Source: Actinocorallia sp039871655 | GTDB taxonomy: Bacteria; Actinomycetota; Actinomycetes; Streptosporangiales; Streptosporangiaceae | NCBI RefSeq assembly: GCF_039871655.1 | Contig: NZ_JBDPLZ010000002.1 | Span: 1-64,000 of the forward strand | Direction of reading: 5' to 3' | DNA: 64,000 bases | Part shown: piece by piece, positions 42,833 through 51,500 of the stretch | Numbering within the stretch: the first letter of the stretch is position 1 | Layout of the letters: the number at the start of each line of letters is the position of its first letter | Notes under the pieces: model-generated | What the model was told of the DNA's origin: nothing | Database searches by the model: none | The model's input: only the letters and a program-made list of their open reading frames with translations | Position numbers and translations under genes: made by a program

Positions 42833-42851
42833 TCCACCAGGTCTGATCCAC
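42824..42851 (+). repeat. 14-bp tandem duplication covering the glnII stop codon
   Basis: CAGGTCTGATCCAC occurs twice directly in tandem at 42824-42837 and 42838-42851. The first copy contains the glnII stop codon TGA, and the second provides an identical but untranslated copy, likely a recent slip duplication. Confidence 0.85.
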
Positions 42852-42879
42852 CGGGCTCTGAGCCCGCCGCGGCGTCGCC

Positions 42880-42913
42880 GGAGACCCCCTGTCCCCCCGG
42901 GCAGGGGGTCTCC
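42880..42913 (+). terminator. intrinsic terminator after glnII
   Basis: GGAGACCCCCTG (42880-42891) pairs perfectly with CAGGGGGTCTCC (42902-42913), a 12-bp stem with a 10-base loop, 47 bases after the stop. Confidence 0.8.
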
Positions 42914-42948
42914 GCGTTCCCGGAGGAGATCCTCCGGGAGCAGTGGGG

Positions 42949-43167
42949 TCAGCGGGCGGGGCGTGCGTGCGGGACGTCGGGCGCGGGACGCAGGACCCGG
43001 TCCATCTGCGAGGTGAGCTCCTCGGCCCCCCGGCGGCGCCGGTCGAGTTCGGAGTCGTCGCAGGTCCAGGCGTCCCTGGCGGTCGGTACCGTGTTCAGCA
43101 GGTCGGACAGCAACGACGCGAGCACCGCGGCGCGCTGCCGGTCACTCCAGTCACTGGGGTCGCTCAC
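42949..43167 (-). CDS. small hypothetical protein
   Basis: A 72-residue protein if started at GTG 43167 (MSDPSDWSDRQRAAVLAS); an in-frame start at 43194 adds 9 residues. It is alpha-helical and charged, with a Trp-Ser-Asp-Arg-Gln N-terminus and Arg-rich C-terminus. No membrane segment or metal motif is seen. The small gene lies downstream of the Ser/Thr kinase on the same strand with an 85-base gap. No family is recognised. Confidence 0.45.
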   Translation of the reverse strand: MSDPSDWSDRQRAAVLASLLSDLLNTVPTARDAWTCDDSELDRRRRGAEELTSQMDRVLRPAPDVPHARPAR

Positions 43168-43252
43168 AGTGAGCAGTCTCTCACGCAGAAGCACGACGTG
43201 CGAGTGATCGGAGATTATTGAAGCCTGAAGGAGATCGGCGAAGCCGGGGAGC

Positions 43253-44926
43253 TCAGGCGCAGGAGCCCCAGGGGGCGGTCACGCTGCCCGCGGGGCCGCC
43301 GCCCGCGAACTTCACACAGGTGCCCTTCGCGGCCAGGTAGACCGGGCCCGCGTAGTACTGGTACATGCCCCGGTCGGCGTTGCTCTTGCGGTCGGACCGG
43401 CGGGTGATCCGGGCGAAGACGCTGGTCTTGCGGTCCAGGTCCGCGGTCTTCAGGGTGACGACGCAGTTGACGCCGGACCCGTTGTAGAGCTGGACGGTCC
43501 TGCCACCGGGGAAGGCACGGGAACGCTGGACGTAGAACTCGCCGCGGCCGCCGCCGTTGCAGACCTGGACGGCGCCGTAGGGGTTGCGTTCGGCGTTCGG
43601 CGCCGTGGTCGGCGTGGGGGTCTGCGGGGGCGCCGTGACGGTGACGGTCGGCTGCGGCGTCGTGCCGTCCGACGGCCCGGCCGAGGGTGCGGGCTTCTTC
43701 TCGTCGGACGCGCTGGGGCCGACGGTGACGGTGACGGTCGTCTGCGGCTTGGCGCCCTTGTCGGTGGGGCGGGGAGAGGCGCCCGAGGCCGAGGACTCCC
43801 GGGCGGGGTCCTCGGACCCGGTGACCGGGACGTTCTGCGGGGCGAGACCGACGACCTCGTCGTCGGTCTTCTTGTCGTCGTCCCTGGTCACGGCCCAGCC
43901 CGTGACGCCGATGGCCAGCAGCAGGACGATGAAGGCGATGACGGCGATGGCGGGCCCCCGCCCGGCCAGCGCGTCGCTCTCGCCCGGCGGCGGGCCGATC
44001 TCGAAGGGGTAGGGCTCGCGCTGCTCGGGCTGCGGGTGCGTCGCGACGGGCGCGGTGACCGGGTGGTGCACCGGCGGGGCCGGCGGCAGCACGATCGGCG
44101 GCTGCGGCTGCGGGACCGGCTGCGCGCCGGTGCCCCCCATCAGCGTCGCCTGTGCCTGCGCGGCGGTCGGCCGGGCCGCCGGGTCCTTGGCCAGGCAGGC
44201 CTGGACGACCTCGCGCAGCGGCTCGGGCAGCGCGCTGGTGTCGGCCTCGGCGTGCACGATCCGGTAGAGCACCGCGCCGATCTCGTCGTTGCCGAACGGC
44301 GGGACGCCGGTCGCGGCGAAGACCATGCAGGCGGCCCAGGAGAACAGGTCGGACGCCGGGGTGAGCTGCTGTCCGTTCAGCTGCTCGGGGGACATGTAGG
44401 CGGGGGTGCCGACGCTGTGGCTGTGGGAGGTGGTGTTCAGCGCCCGTGCGATGCCGAAGTCGATGACGCGCGGCCCATCCGGGCCGATGAGCACGTTGTG
44501 CGGCTTGAAGTCGCGGTGGATGATCCCGGCCTGGTGGATGGCGGTGAGCGCGGTCAGGGTGCTGATCGCCAGCCGCTCCAGCGCGCCGTCCGTCCTGGGG
44601 CCCTCGGCCAGCACCTGCTCCTGCAGGGAGATGCCGGGGACGAACTCGCTGACGATGTAGGGCCGGTCGCCCTCCACGTCGGCGTCGAGGACCTGCGCGG
44701 TGCAGAACCGGGCCACCTGCTTGGCGACCTCCAGTTCGCGGACGAACCGGCCCCTGGCCTCGTCGTCCTCGGCGAACCTGGCGTGCAGCAGCTTGACCGC
44801 CACCCGCGTCCCGTCCCGTTCGCCCAGGTACACCGTGCCCTGGCCGCCTTCGCCGAGCACACCCGCCAGCGTGTACGACCCGATCGACGCGGGGTCGCCC
44901 GCGCGAAGCGGCCGGGCCTCCACCAT
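43253..44926 (-). CDS. eukaryotic-type Ser/Thr protein kinase with extracellular C-terminal domain
   Basis: A 557-residue membrane kinase. The cytosolic kinase domain (about 17-275) has Gly-rich loop GEGGQG, Lys45 in VAVKLL, catalytic HRDFKPHN (137-144, Asp139), DFG at 156-158 and APE-like SPEQ. A proline-rich linker (about 275-320) leads to a single membrane segment near 326-347. The outer part is a Thr/Pro-rich linker (about 370-445) followed by a Cys-containing C-terminal domain (VCNGGG...NCVV...CVKF...SCA) of unknown type. It resembles actinobacterial sensor kinases that may read extracellular ligands. RBS GGGAG 6 bases before ATG 44926. Confidence 0.88.
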   Translation of the reverse strand: MVEARPLRAGDPASIGSYTLAGVLGEGGQGTVYLGERDGTRVAVKLLHARFAEDDEARGRFVRELEVAKQVARFCTAQVLDADVEGDRPYIVSEFVPGISLQEQVLAEGPRTDGALERLAISTLTALTAIHQAGIIHRDFKPHNVLIGPDGPRVIDFGIARALNTTSHSHSVGTPAYMSPEQLNGQQLTPASDLFSWAACMVFAATGVPPFGNDEIGAVLYRIVHAEADTSALPEPLREVVQACLAKDPAARPTAAQAQATLMGGTGAQPVPQPQPPIVLPPAPPVHHPVTAPVATHPQPEQREPYPFEIGPPPGESDALAGRGPAIAVIAFIVLLLAIGVTGWAVTRDDDKKTDDEVVGLAPQNVPVTGSEDPARESSASGASPRPTDKGAKPQTTVTVTVGPSASDEKKPAPSAGPSDGTTPQPTVTVTAPPQTPTPTTAPNAERNPYGAVQVCNGGGRGEFYVQRSRAFPGGRTVQLYNGSGVNCVVTLKTADLDRKTSVFARITRRSDRKSNADRGMYQYYAGPVYLAAKGTCVKFAGGGPAGSVTAPWGSCA

Positions 44927-45014
44927 GGTTCACTCCCGTCACAGCACTTCACAAAAGCAGTGGGGCTACTTTAATGGAGTCGAGGCCGATAAACCCGTCT
45001 GCTTTGATGAGCCC

Positions 45015-45638
45015 ATGACCGAGATCACGAGTGCCGCCGAACTCCGCGAGATTCTCGGGGAGCCGATGCCCCGGGCCGTCACCAAGGAACGCGTCGAACT
45101 GCACCGGCGGGACCGGGAATGGATCGCCGCCGCGCCCTTTCTGGTGCTGGCCACCGGTGATGCCAGGGGAAACTGCGACGCCTCTCCCAAGGGCGATCCC
45201 GCCGGGAATTTCGTCCATGTCATCGACGAGCGCACGCTGGCGATTCCCGAACGCCCGGGCAACCGGCGCGCGGACGGTTACCTCAACATTCTGGAGAATC
45301 CCCACGTGGGTCTCCTGTTCCTCATTCCGGGACGGAGCGAGACCCTGCGCGTGAACGGCCGGGCGCGGCTGCTGCGCGACGCCCCCTACTTCGACCGGAT
45401 GGTGGTGAAGGGGCACCGGCCGGTCCTGGCCATCGAGGTCGAGGTCGAACAGATCTTCTTCCACTGCGCCAAGGCCATGATGCGTTCGAGCATCTGGCGT
45501 CCCGAGACCTGGAACCCCGACGTCCTGCCCGCCCACGCCGCCCTGGTCAAGGAGGTGCAGAAGACGTCCGAGACGCTGGAGGAACTGGAGGCCTACTACG
45601 CCCCCGAGAACTACGAGGCCAAGCTCTACGGGAGCTGA
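45015..45638 (+). CDS. pyridoxamine 5'-phosphate oxidase-fold flavoprotein (MSMEG_1061-like)
   Basis: A 207-residue FMN-binding split-barrel protein. The segment PFLVLATGDARGNCDASPKGDPAG is the core motif of the PPOX family, and LAIPERPGNRRADGYLNILENPHVGLLFLIPGRSETLRVNG follows with conserved Asn and Arg for FMN. Such proteins act as F420- or FMN-dependent reductases in actinobacteria. The start ATG 45015 opens the conserved MTEITSAAELRE; longer frames overlap the opposing kinase gene. Its end overlaps the opposing GNAT gene by 13 bases. Confidence 0.83.
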   Translation: MTEITSAAELREILGEPMPRAVTKERVELHRRDREWIAAAPFLVLATGDARGNCDASPKGDPAGNFVHVIDERTLAIPERPGNRRADGYLNILENPHVGLLFLIPGRSETLRVNGRARLLRDAPYFDRMVVKGHRPVLAIEVEVEQIFFHCAKAMMRSSIWRPETWNPDVLPAHAALVKEVQKTSETLEELEAYYAPENYEAKLYGS

Positions 45639-46297
45639 CCGGCGGAGGGCTCGTCCCGCCCCTCCAGGCCGAAGAAGCGCAGGCAGGGCTCCAGACCCTC
45701 GATCACGACGTCGGTCTTGCGGTGCCTCAGCCAGTCCTCCCGGTCGAGGACGAACCGCAGCTCCTCGACCGGGCGGCCCAGGAGCGCCGAGCGGGTCACC
45801 CCGTTCGGCCGGTAGCCGAGCTTGCGGGTGACGCCCAAGGACGCGGCGTTGTCGAGGTGCGCGCCGGTCGTCGCGAACCTCGCGTCCAGGCCGGTGAAGG
45901 CCAGCTCCAGGACCGCCGCGCGCATCTCCGTGCCGAGCCCCCGTCCCTGGTACCGCAGCCCCATCCACGAGCCGGAGGAGACCTCCCGGACGACGGCGAA
46001 GTCACGGCCGTGCAGCTCCTGGACGCCGATCGCCCGCCCCTCGTGGACGACGGCCAGGGGGAGGTGCCAGTTCCCGGGCGTCCATTCGGCCAGCATCTTC
46101 CACTGCCATTGGAGCAACCGGCCGCCGAGTTCCTCCCGGGGAGCGTGCGTCCAGGGAGTGGCGAAGGGCATCTCGTCGGGCGGGTGTACGCCGTCCAGCG
46201 CGGTGTCGGCGAGCTCGTCCAGTTCCTTGGGGCCCGGCAACCGCAGCTCCAGGCGGGGAGTGCGCAGTCTCAGCCCGAACAAAGGCCAGTGCTTCAT
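45626..46297 (-). CDS. GNAT-family N-acetyltransferase
   Basis: A 223-residue GNAT acetyltransferase of the RimJ/RimL group. It has LRTPRLELRLPGPKELDEL at the N-terminus, the V-G-x-Q motif, and SGSWMGLRYQGRGLGTEMRAAVLELAF (about 108-135), which carries the acetyl-CoA pyrophosphate loop Q/R-G-x-G-L-G. Next is the LDNAASLGVTRKLGYRPNG signature. Substrates of this group include protein N-termini and antibiotics. The 3' end overlaps the PPOX gene. Confidence 0.87.
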   Translation of the reverse strand: MKHWPLFGLRLRTPRLELRLPGPKELDELADTALDGVHPPDEMPFATPWTHAPREELGGRLLQWQWKMLAEWTPGNWHLPLAVVHEGRAIGVQELHGRDFAVVREVSSGSWMGLRYQGRGLGTEMRAAVLELAFTGLDARFATTGAHLDNAASLGVTRKLGYRPNGVTRSALLGRPVEELRFVLDREDWLRHRKTDVVIEGLEPCLRFFGLEGRDEPSAGQLP

Positions 46298-46357
46298 ACC
46301 GGACCATCCTGAGCCGGGGAGGCGGCGGCTGTCATCCGGTTTTCCTCCGGACAGAGC

Positions 46358-46400
46358 GAACCGGCCGGGCGTCCCGCGTGGAGGGACGCCCGGCCGGTTC
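46358..46400. terminator. strong terminator at the end of the branched-chain amino-acid operon
   Basis: GAACCGGCCGGGCGTCCC (46358-46375) pairs perfectly over 18 bp with 46383-46400 across a 7-base loop. It lies 12 bases past the stop of the substrate-binding gene. Confidence 0.9.
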
Positions 46401-46412
46401 GGAGGCGGACGG

Positions 46413-47675
46413 TCAGCCCACCTTGATCTCGTACTTCTTCGCGTTCTCCGAGGCCGAGGGCTCCCGAATGGTCTTCAGACCGCCGAGGGAGTCCTTGTCG
46501 GGCTGGAGGATGTGGGTGTCCCGGGACGGGGGCTGGTTCACCTGGGTGAAGTCCAGCTTGCTGCCGAAACCGCCGTCCCAGGCGGACTGGGAGCGGTGCG
46601 CCGCGATGATGCCGTCGCGGCTGAGGTCCTTCTTCTCGCAGGCCAGCTTGAGGGCGTCACCGGTGATCGCGGCGGTGGTGTAGCCGGCCATCACGCCGTT
46701 GTCCAGGCCGTCGTTGGGGTACTTGGCCTTGTAGTCGGCGGCCAGTTTCTTCATCGCCGGCAGGTCGGCGCTCAGCGGGCTGGAGGCCTGCATCACCACG
46801 AGGTTCTTGAGCAGCGCCGGGCCCACGGGGGTGGCCAGCAGCTGCGGGGCGTAGGAGGAGTTGCTGCCGATGAACGGCACGTTCAGGCCCTGCGCGGCGG
46901 CCACGCCGACCGCGGAGGCGGTCTGCTTGGGGCTGACGGACAACACGATGACCTTGACGCCCGCGGACTTCATCGCCGCGATCTGCGAGGTCATGTCGGC
47001 GTCGGTCGCCTTGACCTTCTGCTCGACGACCGTCATGCCGTGCTGCTGCGCGGCGTAGGTCGATCCGGCCAGCGAGTCGTCGCCGTAGTCGCCCTCGAGG
47101 TAGATGTGGCCGATCTTGTCGCCGGACTTCAGGCCGTGCTTCTCCACCATGTAGTCGACGCCGTTGATGACGTCGATCGCGTAGGTGGTGCCGGTCATCT
47201 GGAGCTGCTCGGCGCCCAGCATCTGCGGGGACCAGGCGAGCACCATGGTCAGCGGGCCGTCCTTGGAGATGCGGTCCTTGACGGCGCCGACCGTCGCCGA
47301 GCCGATGAAGTGGCCGAACGCCGCGACCTTGGGCTCCAGCTCGGTGTAGGCGGCCACGCTCTTCTGCACGTCGTAGGACATGTCGCGGACCAGCGACTCG
47401 ACCTGGCGTCCGCAGATGCCGCCCGCCTGGTTGACCTGCTCGAAGTAGAGCTGCCCGCCCTGCGTGATGCCCTTGGCGAGCGCGGCGTAGGGGCCGGTCA
47501 GGTCGGTGATCATGCCGACGCCGATGGTCTTGTCGGTCACGCCGGGGCCGTGCTTGACGCCGTCGGCGCCGGTCGTGTCGCCGCCGTCCGTGCCCTTGCC
47601 GCTGCAGGCGGTGGCGGTCATCGCCAGCAGAGCCGCCAGGCCGATGGCGCCGGCGTGCAGTCGGAACCTGTTCAT
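46413..47675 (-). CDS. branched-chain amino-acid ABC transporter substrate-binding lipoprotein (LivK-like)
   Basis: A 420-residue periplasmic-binding-type protein (Leu/Ile/Val group). A lipoprotein signal ends LLAMTATAC with Cys24. The body has the type I fold: IGVGMITDLTGPYAALAKGITQGGQLYFEQVNQAGG and the second lobe around GHIYLEGDYGDDSLAG. It is the last gene of a five-gene minus-strand operon starting at 51303. RBS AAGGAG precedes ATG 47675. The ligand could be branched-chain amino acids, other amino acids, amides or urea; the sequence does not settle it. Confidence 0.88.
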   Translation of the reverse strand: MNRFRLHAGAIGLAALLAMTATACSGKGTDGGDTTGADGVKHGPGVTDKTIGVGMITDLTGPYAALAKGITQGGQLYFEQVNQAGGICGRQVESLVRDMSYDVQKSVAAYTELEPKVAAFGHFIGSATVGAVKDRISKDGPLTMVLAWSPQMLGAEQLQMTGTTYAIDVINGVDYMVEKHGLKSGDKIGHIYLEGDYGDDSLAGSTYAAQQHGMTVVEQKVKATDADMTSQIAAMKSAGVKVIVLSVSPKQTASAVGVAAAQGLNVPFIGSNSSYAPQLLATPVGPALLKNLVVMQASSPLSADLPAMKKLAADYKAKYPNDGLDNGVMAGYTTAAITGDALKLACEKKDLSRDGIIAAHRSQSAWDGGFGSKLDFTQVNQPPSRDTHILQPDKDSLGGLKTIREPSASENAKKYEIKVG

Positions 47676-48745
47676 GGAGCACTCCTTGTCTTACGGGGGT
47701 GGGGGAGTCTTCCGGCCAGAGACCGGCGGATCCGGGAGCCGAGCCCGAGCAGCCCGCCCGGCAGGAACAGGACCACGGCGACGACCGCGGCGCCGTAGAG
47801 CATCCGGGACGCCTCCGCGGGGGAGAAGCCGCCCGTGCCCGTCTGGGCCACCAGCGGCAGCGAGTCGCTGTAGCGGGTGAGCAGCTGGGGCAGCAGGGAG
47901 ACGAAGACGGCGCCGACGACGGCTCCGCCGACCGATCCCAGGCCGCCGATCACGATCATGGCCAGGTAGTCGAGGGACAGCAGCATGCCGAAGTAGTCCG
48001 GCACGGTCCGCTGGAAGGTCAGGGCCAGCATCACGCCGGCCAGGCCTCCGTACATGGAGGACAGGACGAACACGCCGGCCCGGTAGCGCGTGACGGGGAC
48101 GCCCATGACGCCGGCGGCCGTCTCGTGGTCGCGGATGGTGTTCATGGCCCGTCCGGGCCGGTCGAGCAGGATGCCCCGGGCGAACCAGGCGGAGACCGCC
48201 AGCAGTGCGGCCGCCAGGTACCACAGCCTTTCGACCGCGCCGAACGGCACGCCGAGCACGGTGAGTTCGGGGTCGTCGGCGAAGGCGAAGCCGAACAGCT
48301 CCAGCGGGGGCACCGCGCGGCCGTTGTAGCCGCCGGTGACCGGCTCGGAGTTGAACAGCACGTGCTGGCCGAGGAAGATCAGCGCGAGGGTGGCGATGCC
48401 CAGGTAGGCGCCCTTGAGCCGGCCGGCGATGGGGCTGAACAGCCCGCCCGCGACCCCGGCCAGCGCGATCGCCAGCACGGCCGCCACCGGGGTGGGCAGC
48501 CCCAGCCCGCCGAGGTCGTCCTCGGGGTGGGAGGAGAAGTAGACGTAGCCGTACGCGCCGACCGCCAGGAAGAACGCGTGGCCCATGGACAGCTGGCCGG
48601 TCGCGCCGGTCAGCAGGTTGATGCCGATCGCGCCGACCGCCGCGGACATCGCGAACAGCCCTGCCGTCAGCCAGAAGGCGTCGAGGTAGAAGGGGACCAG
48701 GACCGCCGCGACGGCGACCGCCCCCCAGACGAGCGGCTTAGACAC
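47672..48745 (-). CDS. branched-chain amino-acid ABC transporter permease (LivM-like)
   Basis: A 357-residue permease with about ten hydrophobic segments. It has the LivM signature GINLLTGATGQLSMGHAFFLAVGAYGY and the conserved cytoplasmic GRAMNTIRDHETAAGVMGVPVTRYR loop that contacts the ATPase. Its stop overlaps the start of the binding-protein gene (ATGA), and its start overlaps the end of livH by 8 bases. Confidence 0.9.
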   Translation of the reverse strand: MSKPLVWGAVAVAAVLVPFYLDAFWLTAGLFAMSAAVGAIGINLLTGATGQLSMGHAFFLAVGAYGYVYFSSHPEDDLGGLGLPTPVAAVLAIALAGVAGGLFSPIAGRLKGAYLGIATLALIFLGQHVLFNSEPVTGGYNGRAVPPLELFGFAFADDPELTVLGVPFGAVERLWYLAAALLAVSAWFARGILLDRPGRAMNTIRDHETAAGVMGVPVTRYRAGVFVLSSMYGGLAGVMLALTFQRTVPDYFGMLLSLDYLAMIVIGGLGSVGGAVVGAVFVSLLPQLLTRYSDSLPLVAQTGTGGFSPAEASRMLYGAAVVAVVLFLPGGLLGLGSRIRRSLAGRLPHPRKTRSAP

Positions 48746-49628
48746 GGGTCAGCTCCCTGGTTCCGAACAATCCGGCGGGGCGCACGAGCAGGACGATGAG
48801 CATGACCAGGAAGGGCGCGACGTCCCCGATGCCCCGGCCCAGGAAGGTCAGGTCGTTCTGGTAGCCGCTCATCAGCGACTCGGTGACACCGATGGCCAAC
48901 CCGCCGACGAGCGCTCCGGTGGTGGAGTCAAGGCCGCCGAGGATCGCGGCGGGGAAGGCCTTGAGCGCCACCATCCCGGTCGTGCGGTCCAGACCGGGGG
49001 TGGGGAAGACGGCGAGGAACAGCGCGGCGACGGCGGCGAGCGCTCCGGCGACGGCCCAGGCGCTCAGCGAGACGCGGCCCAGCCGGATGCCCATGAGCGC
49101 GGCGGCCTCGCCGTCCTCGGCGCTGGCCCGCATCGCCACGCCCCAGCCGGTGTGCTTGAACGCCAGCAGGAAGGCGGTGATGAGCAGGGCGGCGACGAGC
49201 AGGGCGGCGACGCGGGTCTGCGCGATGGACACCGGGCCCAGGTGCACGACCTTGTCGCCCCAGGGGTCGCCCATCGCCAGCACGCTGGTGCCGATCTGCC
49301 GGGTGAGCTCGGTGGCCAGGACGATGTCGACGCCGATGGTGACGATCGCCAGCACGCTGTGCGAGGGGTTCTTGGAGCGGCGGATGATCAGGAACTCCAC
49401 CAGGCAGCCCACCAGGGCGGCTCCGGCGACGCCCGCGGCCAGCGCGGCCCAGAACCCGATCGGGTCGTGCAGCTTGGCGATGATGAAGCCGCCGACCAGC
49501 AGCAGCGAGGCGTGCGAGAAGTTCACCACTTCGCTGGCCTTGAAGATGATGACGAACCCGAGGGCGATGAGCGAGTACACCGCCCCCAGTGAGATGCCGT
49601 TCAGCAGGAGTTCGGCGAAGGTGGTCAC
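48738..49628 (-). CDS. branched-chain amino-acid ABC transporter permease (LivH-like)
   Basis: A 296-residue permease. The N-terminus LLNGISLGAVYSLIALGFVIIFKASEVVNFSHASLLLVGG is the family signature. The coupling loop is GWGVAMRASAEDGEAAALMGIRLGRV (near 187-212). The start is GTG 49628, which overlaps the livG stop (49625-49627); longer frames lie within livG. Pairs with LivM to form the channel. Confidence 0.9.
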   Translation of the reverse strand: MTTFAELLLNGISLGAVYSLIALGFVIIFKASEVVNFSHASLLLVGGFIIAKLHDPIGFWAALAAGVAGAALVGCLVEFLIIRRSKNPSHSVLAIVTIGVDIVLATELTRQIGTSVLAMGDPWGDKVVHLGPVSIAQTRVAALLVAALLITAFLLAFKHTGWGVAMRASAEDGEAAALMGIRLGRVSLSAWAVAGALAAVAALFLAVFPTPGLDRTTGMVALKAFPAAILGGLDSTTGALVGGLAIGVTESLMSGYQNDLTFLGRGIGDVAPFLVMLIVLLVRPAGLFGTRELTRV

Positions 49629-50443
49629 ACTTGCTCCTCGTCGGGTGCGGGGGGCTGTGCGGCGGGCTCCGCCGCCGCGCCCAGGTAGGCCCGGATGACC
49701 TCGGGGTCGCGCTGCACCTCGGCGGGGACGCCGTCGGCGATGCGCCTTCCGAAGTCCAGGACGGTGACCGCGTCGGCGAGCCGCATCACCATGCCCATGT
49801 CGTGCTCGACCAGCAGCAGCGAGATGCCCAGGTCCTCGCGGATGGCGGAGATGAGCGCGGCCATCTCCCTGCGCTCGCCGCCGTTCATGCCGGCGACGGG
49901 CTCGTCGAGCAGCAGCAGCCTCGGCTCCATGCACAGGGCGCGGGCGAGCTCCACCCGCTTCTGCACGCCGTAGGACAGCAGCCCGACCGGGACGGGGAGC
50001 TGCTCGGTCAGCCCGACGAAGGCGGCGATCTCGGCGACCCGCGCGGAGTGCGCGGCGGCCTCGCGGCGGGCCCGCGGCAGCCGCAGCCCGGCGGACAGGA
50101 AGCCGGTGCGGGTCAGCCGGTGCCGGCCCAGCATGAGGTTGTCGGCTACCGACAGGTGGGAGGACAGCGCGATGTTCTGGAAGGTGCGGGCCACGCCGAG
50201 GGCCGCGATCCGGTGCGTGGGCAGCCCGGTGAGCTCGGCGTCGCCGAACCGCACGCTGCCCGAGGTCGCCCGGTAGACGCCCGACAGGACGTTGAAGCAG
50301 GTCGACTTGCCGGCGCCGTTGGGGCCGATGACGGCGTGGATCGAGCCGGGCGCGACGGTGAAGCCCACCGAGTCCAGGGCGACCAGCCCGGCGAACCGCA
50401 CGGTCACGTCGCGGACCTCCAGCGGGGGAGGGGCGTCGTTCAC
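49625..50443 (-). CDS. branched-chain amino-acid ABC transporter ATPase (LivG-like)
   Basis: A 272-residue ABC ATPase. Walker A is GPNGAGKST (near 39-47), signature LSYGVQKRVE, Walker B LLLLDEPVAGMNGGE, and the H-loop LVEHDMGMVM. The LivG-type segment LTGLPTHRIAALGVARTFQNIALSSHLSVADNLMLGRH is clear. The start GTG 50443 forms a GTGA overlap with the livF stop and has GAGG 8 bases upstream; the GTG at 50452 would have no spacing to that RBS. Confidence 0.9.
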   Translation of the reverse strand: MNDAPPPLEVRDVTVRFAGLVALDSVGFTVAPGSIHAVIGPNGAGKSTCFNVLSGVYRATSGSVRFGDAELTGLPTHRIAALGVARTFQNIALSSHLSVADNLMLGRHRLTRTGFLSAGLRLPRARREAAAHSARVAEIAAFVGLTEQLPVPVGLLSYGVQKRVELARALCMEPRLLLLDEPVAGMNGGERREMAALISAIREDLGISLLLVEHDMGMVMRLADAVTVLDFGRRIADGVPAEVQRDPEVIRAYLGAAAEPAAQPPAPDEEQV

Positions 50444-51303
50444 GCCGACCACCTCGTCAGGACGAGCCGCGCCGGCGCCTCGCCGTCCCCGGCGTCTTCG
50501 GCGGTGAGCTCCTCGTCGCTCTCGCCGAGGTAGCGGCGGCGCACCTCGTCGCTGGCGGCGAGTTCGCCGGCCGGGCCGGACATGACGACCTCGCCGACCT
50601 CCAGCACGTAGGCGTGGGAGGCCAGGGACAGGGCCATCGCGGCGTTCTGCTCGACCAGCAGCACCGTGGTGCCCTCGGAGTTGATCTTCCGGACGGTGTC
50701 GGCGATGCGTTCGGCCATGAGCGGCGCGAGGCCGAGGGTGGGCTCGTCCAGCAGCAGCACCTGCGGCCCGGCCATGAGCGCCCGCCCGATCGCGAGCATC
50801 TGCTGCTCGCCGCCCGACAGCAGCCCGGCGCGCTGCCCGGCGCGTTCGGCCAGCACCGGGAAGAGCTCCAGGACGTGCTCGCGCGCGGCGGCGGCGGCCT
50901 TGCGGCCGCGGACGCCCAGCGTTCCGGCGCGGAGGTTCTCGGCCACGGTCATGCGGCCGAAGACCCGCCGCCCCTCCGGCACCTGGGTGACGCCGCGCGC
51001 CACCACGGCGGAGGCGTCCAGCCCCGACAGGGGGCCGTCGGCGTACTCCACCCCGCCCGAGGTGATGGATCCGCGGTGGAAGCGCAGGGTGCCGGAGATC
51101 GCGCGCAGCAGCGTCGACTTGCCGGCCCCGTTGGAGCCGAGCACGGCCACGACAGAGCCCCGGGGCACCTCGAGCGACACCCCGCGCAGGGCCTGGACCG
51201 GTCCGTAGGAGACCCGAAGATCCCGCACGCTCAGCCCGCCGCCTCCGGCAGCGGTCTTCCGGAGAACCGGACGATCAGGGGGAAGGGGGTCGTCGGCGGC
51301 CAT
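50440..51303 (-). CDS. branched-chain amino-acid ABC transporter ATPase (LivF-like)
   Basis: A 287-residue ABC ATPase and first gene of the operon. Walker A GSNGAGKST, the LivF-type VARGVTQVPEGRRVFGRMTVAENL, signature LSGGEQQM, Walker B LLLDEPTLGLAPLMAE and H-loop LVEQNAAMAL are present. The N-terminal 27 residues (ADDPLPPDRPVLRK) and the acidic C-terminal tail (EELTAEDAGDGEAP) are extra to the core. The start ATG 51303 has GAGGAG at 4-base spacing. The promoter must lie in 51304-51500, shared with the divergent regulator. Confidence 0.9.
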   Translation of the reverse strand: MAADDPLPPDRPVLRKTAAGGGGLSVRDLRVSYGPVQALRGVSLEVPRGSVVAVLGSNGAGKSTLLRAISGTLRFHRGSITSGGVEYADGPLSGLDASAVVARGVTQVPEGRRVFGRMTVAENLRAGTLGVRGRKAAAAAREHVLELFPVLAERAGQRAGLLSGGEQQMLAIGRALMAGPQVLLLDEPTLGLAPLMAERIADTVRKINSEGTTVLLVEQNAAMALSLASHAYVLEVGEVVMSGPAGELAASDEVRRRYLGESDEELTAEDAGDGEAPARLVLTRWSA

Positions 51304-51426
51304 GGTGCTCCTCGTACTCCAGGGGTGTGATGGAAAACACAAGGCCCCCGGGCGGACGGCCGTCCAGACCTCGGGGGCAACTGGAGACGGATGCACAATC
51401 GAGGCCTCTGAGGTGCTGGAAGACCT

Positions 51427-51442
51427 CTGTGCAAATGCACAG
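51427..51442. promoter_or_regulatory. palindromic operator candidate between livF and the PucR-type regulator
   Basis: CTGTGCA-AA-TGCACAG is a perfect 16-base inverted repeat. A third TGCACA half-site lies at 51393-51398. All are in the 197-base divergent region between the liv operon and the regulator gene, just upstream of an AT-enriched stretch (51443-51462). It is a good candidate for the regulator's own site. Confidence 0.5.
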
Positions 51443-51500
51443 GCTTTGGATAACGTTCGTTACTGGACGAAGACCGCTCGGGGCGGGGCGGGGGTGGGAA

